DNA of 15,290 bases from Burkholderiales bacterium (GCA_031257235.1 JAIRPA010000110.1:1-15290), one strand, 5' to 3'. Shown: positions 1 to 5,144, counted from the stretch's first letter. Numbers and translations are program-made. The notes: generated from the letters alone by a model not told the origin.

Positions 1-3
1 CCA

Positions 4-933
4 TTAAAGACGGAGCCATTTTAAAATCGCGTCACCGACAAAAAAGGTGATCGCGCCGGCGACGGCAAGATAAGGACCAAACGGCAAAGGCGCGTCTTTG
101 TGTCTGCCGCGCATCATCAATAAAATCCCGATGATCGCGCCGGTCAACGACGAAAAGAGCAGAATCACCAATAACGACTTAACCCCCATCCACGCGCCCA
201 ACGCCGCCAAGAGTTTAAAGTCTCCATAGCCCATGCCTTCTTTTTTCATGAGGAGCTTGAACGCCCAATAAACCAGCCACAACGAAAGATAACCCACCAC
301 GGCGCCCAACACCGCGTCGGGAAGCGTCGTAAAGAGACCCCAATAATTGACGAGCAAACCTGCCCACAAAAGAGGGAGCGTTAAATCGTCGGGAAGAAAA
401 AACGTGTCTAAATCAATCAGCGCGGCGGCAATCAAAGTCCACAAGAAAAACCACGCGGCAACCGCCTGCCATGTGGCACCAAAATGCCACGCCGCCAAGA
501 TCGCAACGATCGCCCCCAAAAGCTCAACCGCCGGATAACGAACCGATATTTTGGCATGACACCCCGAACAACGCCCGCGCAAAAACAACCACGAAACAAT
601 CGGGATGTTTTCCCACGCGGTAATTTTGTGACCGCACGAAGGACACGCCGAACGCGGAACCACCAAATTAAACGGGGGTTCGTTGTCAGTCAAAAGGGAA
701 TTTTCGGCGACACTCGCGTTTTTTTCGGGCAACGCGGAGGGATGTTGACTATTCTCACCCGCTTTTTCGCGTTCTTCGGCAACAAAGGAAGCCATATCCC
801 GACGCCACGCCCGTTGCATCATGATCGGCAGGCGATAAATCAACACATTTAGAAAGCTACCGACACAAAGCCCGATAATGCCCGCCGCCACCCACCAAAT
901 GCCGGGATAGTCAAATTGAAAAGGAAGTTCCAT
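4..933 (-). CDS. pilD: Type IV prepilin peptidase / N-methyltransferase (PilD)
   Basis: Inner-membrane aspartyl protease that cleaves the leader of type IV prepilins (and type II secretion pseudopilins) and methylates the new N-terminus. Visible: N-terminal GSFLNVLIYRLP (residues 25-36), the paired cysteines CPSC (97-100) and CSGC (122-125) of the cytoplasmic domain, then several membrane helices carrying the two catalytic aspartates in LIDLDTFFLPD (D174) and GMGYGDFK (D238), and the conserved PFGPYLA near the C-terminus. At 309 aa it is about 20 residues longer than the Pseudomonas protein (290 aa), because of a longer polar loop at about 41-90, before the first Cys pair. The ATG at 931-933 is used; a GGAG lies about 13 nt upstream, a poor spacing. 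No pilin assembly gene is in view upstream; the gene downstream lies outside the window. Confidence 0.96.
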   Translation of the reverse strand: MELPFQFDYPGIWWVAAGIIGLCVGSFLNVLIYRLPIMMQRAWRRDMASFVAEEREKAGENSQHPSALPEKNASVAENSLLTDNEPPFNLVVPRSACPSCGHKITAWENIPIVSWLFLRGRCSGCHAKISVRYPAVELLGAIVAILAAWHFGATWQAVAAWFFLWTLIAAALIDLDTFFLPDDLTLPLLWAGLLVNYWGLFTTLPDAVLGAVVGYLSLWLVYWAFKLLMKKEGMGYGDFKLLAALGAWMGVKSLLVILLFSSLTGAIIGILLMMRGRHKDAPLPFGPYLAVAGAITFFVGDAILKWLRL

Positions 934-955
934 TAAAGTCCATGCTCCGCCGGTT

Positions 956-990
956 CGCCCGAAAGATGAAAGTTTACTTTTTGTCGGGCG
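956..990. repeat. Palindrome upstream of pilD
   Basis: Outer arms CGCCCGA (956-962) and TCGGGCG (984-990) enclose inner arms AAAGT (969-973) and ACTTT (976-980). The right half reads ACTTTTTGTCGGG, close to the ACTTTTTGCCG arm of the palindrome family seen at 1081, 4361, 4495 and 9575, so this is probably a diverged member. It lies in the 5' region of pilD, 23 nt from its start codon. Confidence 0.6.
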
Positions 991-1000
991 GGATGGGAAG

Positions 1001-1077
1001 ATCGGGAATCGGGAATCGGGAATCAGGAATCAGGAATCAGGAATCAGGGATCAGGAATCAGGGATCAGGGATCAGAG
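1001..1077 (+). repeat. Heptanucleotide tandem array, 11 units of ATCRGGR
   Basis: Eleven consecutive 7-bp units without a break: ATCGGGA x3, ATCAGGA x3, ATCAGGG, ATCAGGA, ATCAGGG x2, and a final ATCAGAG. The variants are grouped, as expected from slippage followed by point changes. Short runs of the same heptamer recur at 4255-4275 (three units) and 4396-4409 (two units), each time next to the same neighbouring modules. Confidence 0.9.
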
Positions 1078-1080
1078 GTT

Positions 1081-1105
1081 CGGCAAAAAGTGGTACTTTT
1101 TGCCG
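1081..1105. repeat. CGGCAAAAAGT palindrome, copy 1
   Basis: Perfect 11-bp arms CGGCAAAAAGT (1081-1091) and ACTTTTTGCCG (1095-1105) around a 3-nt loop. It is preceded by GGTT, matching the GAAC or GAACC that follows other copies, so the full half-site is about 14-15 bp. The arms match those at 4361-4390, 4495-4524 and 9575-9605, while the loops differ in sequence and length. Confidence 0.85.
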
Positions 1106-1117
1106 GTATTAATTTCC

Positions 1118-1147
1118 AAAAAGGACAGGCAAAGCCTGATCCTTTTT
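1118..1147. repeat. Hairpin with GGCAAAGCC tip
   Basis: Stem of AAAAAGGA plus CAGGC (1118-1130), AAA loop (1131-1133), then GCCTG, one bulged A (1139) and TCCTTTTT (1140-1147). Its tip is the reverse complement of the GGCTTTGCC tip in the hairpins at 4316-4349 and 4450-4483, and like them it lies next to a CGGCAAAAAGT palindrome. It could end transcription rightward (a run of T follows), but no plus-strand gene lies upstream. Confidence 0.6.
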
Positions 1148-1172
1148 TGCGAAGGAGACAGACTTGTCCGTC

Positions 1173-1242
1173 CCGCTAAAAGCGGAAAAACCGGATTGCG
1201 GGTCGGAGCCCGCAATGACGACGCGCTTTGCGCGTCCACCGC
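1173..1242. repeat. Cluster of small GC hairpins with TCATTGCGGGCTC module
   Basis: Successive stems: CCGCT/AGCGG (1173-1185, 3-nt loop), ATTGCGGG/CCCGCAAT (1195-1202 and 1209-1216, 6-nt loop), GACGCGC/GCGCGTC (1220-1236, 3-nt loop), and an imperfect CCACCGC stem starting at 1236. On the minus strand 1206-1217 reads TCATTGCGGGCTC, the start of the module found again at 4282-4294 and 4416-4428. Confidence 0.6.
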
Positions 1243-1268
1243 TTTTGGCGGCGTGGATTCGGCGCTTT

Positions 1269-1294
1269 TTGCCAAACCGGTCACGGTGTAGAAT
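1269..1294 (+). promoter_or_regulatory. Weak candidate promoter for the 81-aa gene
   Basis: TAGAAT at 1289-1294 resembles a -10 box and TTGCCA at 1269-1274 a -35 box, but the 14-bp spacer is short. The predicted start would be about 40 nt before the ATG. Confidence 0.2.
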
Positions 1295-1338
1295 GGCGAA
1301 CGTAAAAAGATAGTGATTCCGCGAAAGGAAGAAGATTT

Positions 1339-1584
1339 ATGTTTGATCATATTGCTACATTCTTTTCTCCCAAGTACAGAAAAACCAAAGAAGATGCGGC
1401 GCGAGTGCCGGAACTCTTAGACATTATTGCCGCCAAAGAAAAAGAGTTAAAAAAGCAGGCGGCGCGATTGATCGTCAAAATCACGGCGAGCAACGAAGAG
1501 AATCTGGCCTTGCGTGAAAAGGTCAAGAAGTTGGAATACGAAATCCGGCGTTTGACGAAGCCTCAGAAATCGGACAAGGCATAA
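1339..1584 (+). CDS. Small coiled-coil protein, unknown function
   Basis: I do not recognise this 81-residue protein. It has no signal peptide and no cysteine. Residues 26-73 are a charged amphipathic stretch rich in Glu, Lys, Ala and Leu (for example KEKELKKQAARL and ALREKVKKLEYEIRRL) that should form a coiled coil; the N-terminal 20 residues (MFDHIATFFSPKYR) are more hydrophobic and aromatic. It is therefore probably a cytoplasmic oligomer or adaptor. The ATG at 1339 follows GAAAGGAAGAAG, a reasonable ribosome binding site. The lipoprotein gene starts 30 nt downstream, so the two may be cotranscribed. A candidate promoter lies at 1269-1294. It could be a chance frame, but its codon pattern and coding density resemble the neighbours. 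Confidence 0.7.
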   Translation: MFDHIATFFSPKYRKTKEDAARVPELLDIIAAKEKELKKQAARLIVKITASNEENLALREKVKKLEYEIRRLTKPQKSDKA

Positions 1585-1614
1585 AGATTAGCTGTTTTTT
1601 TTGGAGTGTTTTTC

Positions 1615-2169
1615 ATGACCACGTTTTTTCGTTTTTCGATGCTTTGTGTTGCGTTTCTTTGTTGGGGCTGTTCATCTCAAGCCGCCAAAGAGGACAACCC
1701 CAAGACCGCCCATGCCGCCCCCGACACCCCCACCGACACGATGGAAGCGTCGTTGGTTTCCAAAGGAGGATCATCGTTGCGCGGTCATGTCATCGTCGCG
1801 CAAAAAGAAGATCGTTTTACCTTGACGGTCAACGTGCACAGCGGCACGCCGGGCAGTCGATACCAAGTTGCCTTCTTCGATAACGGCAATTGCTCATCGC
1901 CCAACGCCTTTTCTGCGGGAAAACTATGGTTGCCGCCCGAAACGCCGGCAGACCCCGCCACATGGATTCCCCGCGTTTCCATCGACGTTGGCGGCAGCGG
2001 GAGTTTGATCGTCCGCTCCTTACCCAACCCCCAAAGACACCCCATTGCCGTCTTTAAAAACAAAAGCGTGCTGATTTTTGACGGCAAAATCGCGCCGCTT
2101 GAACCGGGCGTGATCAACGATGTCATCGCCTGCGGCGTTTTTAGCGTGCCCAAGCCCTTCTTTGACTAA
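1615..2169 (+). CDS. SOD-like lipoprotein lacking metal ligands
   Basis: 184 residues from the ATG at 1615, chosen because TTGGAG lies 8 nt upstream; an in-frame GTG at 1606 would sit inside that site. A hydrophobic leader ends in LCWGC (C19), a weak lipobox, followed by a Ser/Ala/Pro/Thr-rich linker to about residue 45. The rest follows the Cu/Zn superoxide dismutase pattern: a first strand at LRGHVIV, then GNCSSPNAFSAGKLWLP (91-107) where enzymes have GDC...SAGGHFNP, and the ACGVF ending (172-176). Both disulfide cysteines (C93, C173) are kept. The copper-ligand HxH is replaced by A86-F-F88 and the later His of VIH by F155, so dismutase activity is unlikely. The alignment is by eye from memory of the family. 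It is probably an exported structural or binding protein. Confidence 0.72.
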   Translation: MTTFFRFSMLCVAFLCWGCSSQAAKEDNPKTAHAAPDTPTDTMEASLVSKGGSSLRGHVIVAQKEDRFTLTVNVHSGTPGSRYQVAFFDNGNCSSPNAFSAGKLWLPPETPADPATWIPRVSIDVGGSGSLIVRSLPNPQRHPIAVFKNKSVLIFDGKIAPLEPGVINDVIACGVFSVPKPFFD

Positions 2170-2174
2170 CGCAC

Positions 2175-2203
2175 TTTTTTAATTCACGTACTTTCTTTAT
2201 ACT
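2175..2203 (+). promoter_or_regulatory. Candidate fabI promoter
   Basis: TATACT at 2198-2203 is a good -10 match; a T-run at 2175-2180 sits 17 bp upstream in place of a recognisable -35. Transcription would start near 2210, followed at 2213-2228 by a weak 5-bp hairpin (TGGTC/GACCA), leaving a leader of about 50 nt before fabI. Confidence 0.35.
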
Positions 2204-2261
2204 TACCGACTTTGGTCGTTTAAGACCATATGCCTTCATCGTTCCAACCAAAGGAAATATC

Positions 2262-3050
2262 ATGGGAATTTTAAAAGAGAAGAAAATTCTGATTACCGGT
2301 TTATTGTCGAACCGCTCGATTGCTTACGGCATCGCCAAAGCCTGCCACCGCGAAGGCGCGGCGCTCGCTTTTACGTATCAAAACGAAGATGTGAAAGAGC
2401 GCGTGGAAAAACTTGCCGGTGAATTTGAAACCTCCCCGCTTCTCTATCCGTGTGATGTCTCATCAGACGCTCAAATCGACGCGCTTTTTGACGGCATCAA
2501 AAAAGAATGGGGCGTATTAGACGGCGTGTTGCATTCGGTCGCGTTTGCGCCGCGCGAATCCATCTCCGGCGATTTTTTAAACGGCGTGAATCGTGAAGCC
2601 TTCCGCACGGCATTTGATATTTCGTGTTATAGCTTTGCGGCACTGGCGAAAGGCGCGCGTCCGCTCATGCAGGGTCGCGCGGGGTCGCTTTTGACCCTAT
2701 CCTACTTGGGCGCGATCAAAGCCATTCCCAATTACAACTTAATGGGGCTTGCCAAAGCAGGCTTGGAAGCCAACGTGCGCTATATGGCCTCCTGTCTGGG
2801 TCCCGAAGGCTTGCGCGTCAACGCGATTGCGGCGGGTCCCATCAAAAGCCTTGCCGCGGCAGGCATCGGCAGTTTCTCCAAAATTTTCAAACATGTGGAG
2901 CATGTCTCCCCGTTGCGCCGTAACGTGACGATTGAAGAAGTCGGCAATGTTGCCGCGTTTTACTTTTCGGAATGGGCAAGCGGCATCACCGGTGAAATCA
3001 CGAACGTGGATTGCGGCTACTCCTCCATTGCGGTCGGATTGGATGAATAA
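2262..3050 (+). CDS. fabI: Enoyl-[acyl-carrier-protein] reductase (NADH), FabI
   Basis: Catalyses the last step of each fatty-acid elongation round, reducing trans-2-enoyl-ACP with NADH in the cytoplasm. This 262-residue short-chain dehydrogenase matches the usual FabI length. Visible: the divergent cofactor-binding loop GLLSNRSIAYGIA (13-25), the segment LLTLSYLGA with Y148, and the active-site set Y158-x6-K165 in NYNLMGLAKAGLEA, equal to E. coli Y146, Y156 and K163. The position equal to E. coli Gly93, which contacts diazaborine and triclosan, is Ala94 here; Ala also occurs in the S. aureus enzyme. AAGGAAA lies 7 nt before the ATG. The gene is followed after 3 nt by the suhB-type gene and is likely cotranscribed with it. 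Confidence 0.97.
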   Translation: MGILKEKKILITGLLSNRSIAYGIAKACHREGAALAFTYQNEDVKERVEKLAGEFETSPLLYPCDVSSDAQIDALFDGIKKEWGVLDGVLHSVAFAPRESISGDFLNGVNREAFRTAFDISCYSFAALAKGARPLMQGRAGSLLTLSYLGAIKAIPNYNLMGLAKAGLEANVRYMASCLGPEGLRVNAIAAGPIKSLAAAGIGSFSKIFKHVEHVSPLRRNVTIEEVGNVAAFYFSEWASGITGEITNVDCGYSSIAVGLDE

Positions 3051-3053
3051 CCC

Positions 3054-3869
3054 ATGACAAATCCCATGCTCACCATTGCCGTTAAGGCGGCAAGACGCGC
3101 CGGCAACATCATCATGCGCGGCGCGCGCGACCTCTCGCGCCTCACCGTTCACGCGAAAGGTCCTAAAGACTATGTGAGCGATATTGACCAATTGGCGGAA
3201 GAAGTCATCATCGACACCTTGCGCGAATCCTTTCCCGATCACGGTTTTATTGCCGAAGAAGGCACGGGCGCCGGGCTCAATCAGGAAGCGGCTTACCAAT
3301 GGATTATTGATCCTTTAGACGGCACCACCAACTTTTTGCACGGCTTTCCGCAATACTGCGTTTCGATTGCGCTGGCGCAAAATAAGCAAGTGACCTTAGG
3401 CGTGATCTTTGATCCGATTCGCAACGATCTTTTCACCGCCACGCGCGGCGGCGGCGCGTTTATGAACGATCGTCGGATTCGCGTGTCCAAACAAACCCAC
3501 CTGCGCGAATGTTTGATCGGCACCGGTTTTCCTTTCCGTGAAGACACGCCGATTGAATCTTACTTAAATATGATGCGCGCGCTTTTCACGCAAACCGCAG
3601 GGTTGCGCCGTCCGGGCGCGGCGGCGCTGGATTTGGCGTATGTTGCCGCCGGTTATTACGACGGATTTTTTGAGTTGAAACTGCATCCTTGGGACATCGC
3701 CGCGGGCAGTCTGATGGTTCAGGAAGCCGGCGGCATCGTGTACGACATGGAGGGCGGAAACGACTTTTTATTCGGCAATAAAGGCATTGTCGCCGCCACG
3801 CCCAAGATTGTCGAATCGTTGTTGAAACTTCTGACAGACGCAGCCGGCATCAAAAGTAATGCGCCATAA
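3054..3869 (+). CDS. suhB: Inositol-1-monophosphatase family protein (SuhB-type)
   Basis: Mg-dependent phosphatase of the inositol monophosphatase superfamily, 271 residues. In E. coli, SuhB also joins rRNA antitermination complexes with NusA, but that role cannot be read from this sequence. Metal-binding motifs are complete: E68-E69 in IAEEGTG, IDPLDGTTNF with D86 and D89, and WDIAAG with D214 in the C-terminal half, followed by EAGG. The start MTNPMLTIAVKAARRAG aligns with the MHPMLNIAV start of E. coli SuhB, so the ATG at 3054 is preferred over the one at 3066. It starts 3 nt after the fabI stop without a clear ribosome binding site, which suggests translational coupling. The sequence looks betaproteobacterial (GLRRPGAAALDLAYVAAG). 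Confidence 0.93.
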   Translation: MTNPMLTIAVKAARRAGNIIMRGARDLSRLTVHAKGPKDYVSDIDQLAEEVIIDTLRESFPDHGFIAEEGTGAGLNQEAAYQWIIDPLDGTTNFLHGFPQYCVSIALAQNKQVTLGVIFDPIRNDLFTATRGGGAFMNDRRIRVSKQTHLRECLIGTGFPFREDTPIESYLNMMRALFTQTAGLRRPGAAALDLAYVAAGYYDGFFELKLHPWDIAAGSLMVQEAGGIVYDMEGGNDFLFGNKGIVAATPKIVESLLKLLTDAAGIKSNAP

Positions 3870-3871
3870 AT

Positions 3872-3918
3872 AGAAAAAGGGCTATGTGAAGAGGCAGTAA
3901 AGTCAACACATAGCCCTT
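3872..3918 (-). terminator. Intrinsic terminator of tRNA-Val
   Basis: Twelve perfect base pairs, AAGGGCTATGTG (3877-3888) with CACATAGCCCTT (3907-3918), around an 18-nt loop. Read leftward, the stem is followed by CCCTTTTTC, an intrinsic terminator for the tRNA gene ending 11 nt away. Read rightward, no T-run follows, so it may stop suhB transcription only weakly. The 18-nt loop is long for a terminator, and a remnant of a small inverted-repeat insertion is an alternative. Confidence 0.7.
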
Positions 3919-3929
3919 AGGTTCACTTT

Positions 3930-4004
3930 TGGTGGGCGATACTGGTATCGAACCAGTGACCCCTGCCGTGTGAAGGCAGTGCTCTACCGCTGAGCTAACC
4001 GCCC
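3930..4004 (-). tRNA. tRNA-Val (anticodon CAC)
   Basis: A full cloverleaf of 75 nt including an encoded CCA. Stems on the minus strand: acceptor GGGCGGT with ATCGCCC (one G-U pair), D stem GCTC/GAGC, anticodon stem CTGCC/GGCAG around the loop TTCACAC, and T stem ACTGG/CCAGT with loop TTCGATA. Loop positions 34-36 are CAC, which reads GUG valine codons. The gene has its own promoter and terminator and lies alone, opposite in direction to both flanking genes. Confidence 0.95.
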
Positions 4005-4028
4005 CAGCGAACCCAGACAGGAACGGGA

Positions 4029-4057
4029 ATTTTAGCCGTATCGACTGTCATGATCAA
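4029..4057 (-). promoter_or_regulatory. Promoter of tRNA-Val
   Basis: On the minus strand TTGATC (4052-4057) and TAAAAT (4029-4034) are separated by exactly 17 bp. Transcription would start near 4022, giving a leader of about 18 nt before the mature 5' end at 4004. Confidence 0.7.
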
Positions 4058-4094
4058 TCCCAAACGCGCCTCCAAAAAGTTCGAGATTGCAGTT

Positions 4095-4155
4095 AAATCA
4101 AAATAATCAGTTGATTTTAAAAGGAAAAAATTTTTTGCCGCGATCGGCGGCAAAA
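4095..4155. repeat. Two adjacent stem-loops
   Basis: AAATCAA (4095-4101) pairs with TTGATTT (4111-4117), and TTTTGCCGC (4133-4141) pairs perfectly with GCGGCAAAA (4147-4155) around a 5-nt loop. The second stem resembles the arm end of the CGGCAAAA family but lacks its AGT. A third stem, ATGTGGT/ACCACAT, lies at 4216-4242. No gene in the correct direction adjoins them. Confidence 0.5.
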
Positions 4156-4254
4156 GACGGAAGTCGCAACAAAATCAAAAACCCATGCCAAAAATATATT
4201 CCGGCGCGATGCTCAATGTGGTTTTTTTTCCGCCCACCACATGATGTTGCGGTG

Positions 4255-4275
4255 ATCAGGAATCAGGAATCAGGG
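4255..4275 (+). repeat. Three ATCAGGR heptamers
   Basis: ATCAGGA, ATCAGGA, ATCAGGG in direct succession, the same unit as the array at 1001-1077. The third unit is also the first seven bases of the 124-bp duplicated element. Confidence 0.8.
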
Positions 4276-4392
4276 TCGCCCTCATTGCGGGCTCCCGGTT
4301 TTTTCGCCATTTCTACCAAAAAGTATCCGGCTTTGCCGGTGCTTTTTGGGTAACTTCAATCGGCAAAAAGTAGATTTTCACTTTTTGCCGAA
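4269..4392 (+). repeat. Composite 124-bp repeat, copy A
   Basis: Modules in order: heptamer ATCAGGG, module TCATTGCGGGCTC with a CGGTTTTTTCGCC tail (4282-4308), hairpin CCAAAAAG...CCGGC-TTT-GCCGG...CTTTTTGG (4316-4349), and palindrome CGGCAAAAAGT / ACTTTTTGCCG (4361-4371 and 4380-4390, 8-nt loop). It matches copy B base for base except at 4309 (A versus G) and 4360 (T versus C), with no gaps. Confidence 0.92.
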
Positions 4393-4402
4393 TCTATCAG
4401 GG

Positions 4403-4526
4403 ATCAGGGTCGCCCTCATTGCGGGCTCCCGGTTTTTTCGCCGTTTCTACCAAAAAGTATCCGGCTTTGCCGGTGCTTTTTGGGTAACTTCAACCGGCAA
4501 AAAGTAGATTTTCACTTTTTGCCGAA
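4403..4526 (+). repeat. Composite 124-bp repeat, copy B
   Basis: Direct duplicate of copy A at a 134-bp period, separated from it by ten bases that include one more heptamer (4396-4402). Hairpin at 4450-4483 and palindrome arms at 4495-4505 and 4514-4524. Both differences from copy A fall outside the stems. Confidence 0.92.
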
Positions 4527-4535
4527 CCCGCGAGT

Positions 4536-4580
4536 GTAGATTTTCACTTTTTGCCGAACGATTTCTGCTTTTTGCCGAAC
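4536..4580 (+). repeat. Two partial copies of the palindrome
   Basis: 4536-4559 repeats the loop and right arm of the palindrome (from GTAGATTTTC to TTTTTGCCGAAC), 24 matching bases. 4568-4580 repeats only CTTTTTGCCGAAC. The left arms are missing, so these cannot form the full hairpin. They end about 37 bp before the rimP -10 box. Confidence 0.8.
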
Positions 4581-4613
4581 CCCAGAATCTATCTGCCGTT
4601 CGGACGAAATTTC

Positions 4614-4622
4614 TGCTAAAAT
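4614..4622 (+). promoter_or_regulatory. Extended -10 promoter for the rimP-nusA operon
   Basis: TGCTAAAAT is a good extended -10 element (TG at 4614-4615, TAAAAT at 4617-4622). The -35 position (about 4593-4599, CTGCCGT) is a poor match, as is common when the TG extension is present. Transcription would begin near 4629, about 16 nt before the terminator hairpin. Confidence 0.5.
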
Positions 4623-4644
4623 CGCAAAGTTTAATAACGACCAC

Positions 4645-4673
4645 AAATGGGCATTGATCGCCCATTTTTTTTT
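4645..4673 (+). terminator. Leader terminator / attenuator upstream of rimP
   Basis: AAATGGGC (4645-4652) pairs perfectly with GCCCATTT (4660-4667) around a 7-nt loop; counting the last three bases of the stem, nine T follow (4665-4673). This is a complete intrinsic terminator ending 12 nt before the rimP ATG. There is no room for a promoter after it, so operon transcripts must read through it. Because the operon encodes NusA, which promotes hairpin pausing and termination, it is a natural candidate for autogenous attenuation. I see no obvious antiterminator hairpin. Confidence 0.75.
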
Positions 4674-4685
4674 CTTACGATTTTT

Positions 4686-5144
4686 ATGGATTTAAACGAG
4701 CTTTTGGAGCAAACGCTGCCGGCACTTGGCGTGACTTTGGTTGACCTTGAAATGTCTCCCAAAGGGCGCACCATTCGTGTCTTTATTGATACCCTTGAGT
4801 CAAGTTCGACGGGGATCACGGTGGACGATTGTGAGCGCGTGAGCCACCATCTTTCTCATCTTTTCACGGTGGAGAACGTGGACTATGACCGGCTGGAAGT
4901 TTCGTCGCCGGGGCTCGATCGTCCGTTGAAAAAAATAGCCGATTTTGCGCGGTTTGCCGGAAGTTATGCAAACATCAAACTGAACGAAAAGCTCGGCGAA
5001 ACCCGGAAAATGAAAGCCTTGTTGCGTGGCGTGGAAGGCGACTGTGTGTTGGTCACTCACGAAAACACCGAATTGAAAATTGAATTTTCGCGCATCGACC
5101 GCGCGCGTCTTATCCCCGACATTCTATGGAGAAAAGCTAAATGA
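4686..5144 (+). CDS. rimP: Ribosome maturation factor RimP
   Basis: Binds the 30S subunit during assembly and helps its maturation. 152 residues from the ATG at 4686, matching the E. coli length. Visible: the N-terminal alpha/beta domain with LGVTLVDLEMS and RTIRVFID, the signature VDDCERVSHHLSHLF, and LEVSSPGLDRPLKK before the C-terminal Sm-like domain. An in-frame ATG at 4647 would add 13 residues (MGIDRPFFF...), but it lies inside the leader terminator stem and matches nothing in the family, so it is rejected. Neither start has a purine-rich ribosome binding site; the leader is AT-rich. The stop overlaps the nusA start by four bases (ATGA), so translation is probably coupled. Confidence 0.94.
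   Translation: MDLNELLEQTLPALGVTLVDLEMSPKGRTIRVFIDTLESSSTGITVDDCERVSHHLSHLFTVENVDYDRLEVSSPGLDRPLKKIADFARFAGSYANIKLNEKLGETRKMKALLRGVEGDCVLVTHENTELKIEFSRIDRARLIPDILWRKAK

Larger units (their letters stand above)
934..1338. other. Gene-free palindrome-rich region
   Basis: This 405-bp stretch between pilD (leftward) and the 81-residue gene (rightward) holds no convincing gene. It contains, in order, a 35-bp palindrome, a heptanucleotide array, a CGGCAAAAAGT palindrome, a GGCAAAGCC hairpin and a run of small GC-rich hairpins, each listed separately. A further lone half-site CTTTTTGCC lies at 1265-1273. Open frames on both strands (1072-1350 minus, 1100-1291 plus) run straight through the hairpins and look accidental. 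Confidence 0.8.
4005..4685. other. Gene-free repeat-rich region before rimP
   Basis: 681 bp between tRNA-Val and rimP. It holds the tRNA promoter, three separate stem-loops, ATCAGGR heptamers, a duplicated 124-bp composite unit, decayed half-copies of its palindrome, the rimP promoter and a leader terminator; these are listed separately. Open frames at 4087-4353 (plus) and 4447-4665 (minus) cross the repeats and have no recognisable protein features. Confidence 0.8.

Noticed and set aside
347..852. Plus-strand open frames opposite pilD
   Set aside because: They are the reverse side of a strongly supported gene, with basic, low-complexity translations and no recognisable motif.
1072..1350. 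Open frames on both strands across the palindromes (1072-1350 minus, 1100-1291 plus)
   Set aside because: They run through several perfect hairpins; their translations reflect the repeats and lack domain features.
2160..2180. Terminator after the SOD-like lipoprotein gene (T-run at 2175-2180)
   Set aside because: Only a 4-bp stem with a loop of about 19 nt can be drawn before the T-run, too weak to call.
2230..2274. A 14-codon upstream open frame overlapping the fabI start
   Set aside because: No ribosome binding site precedes it and the peptide has no regulatory codon run; it is probably chance.
3930..4004. tRNA-Glu, from reading TTC in the anticodon loop
   Set aside because: With the stem CTGCC/GGCAG the seven-base loop is TTCACAC, which places CAC at positions 34-36, so it is tRNA-Val.
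4269..4526. CRISPR array
   Set aside because: Only two long copies of 124 bp exist, separated by 10 bases that are themselves mostly heptamer repeat; there are no spacers and no cas genes.
4087..4665. Open frames at 4087-4353 (plus) and 4447-4665 (minus)
   Set aside because: They cover the duplicated repeat unit and have no ribosome binding site or protein-like pattern.
4647..4685. Longer rimP starting at the ATG at 4647
   Set aside because: That ATG lies in the terminator stem, has no ribosome binding site, and the added residues (MGIDRPFFFLTIF) do not match RimP proteins.
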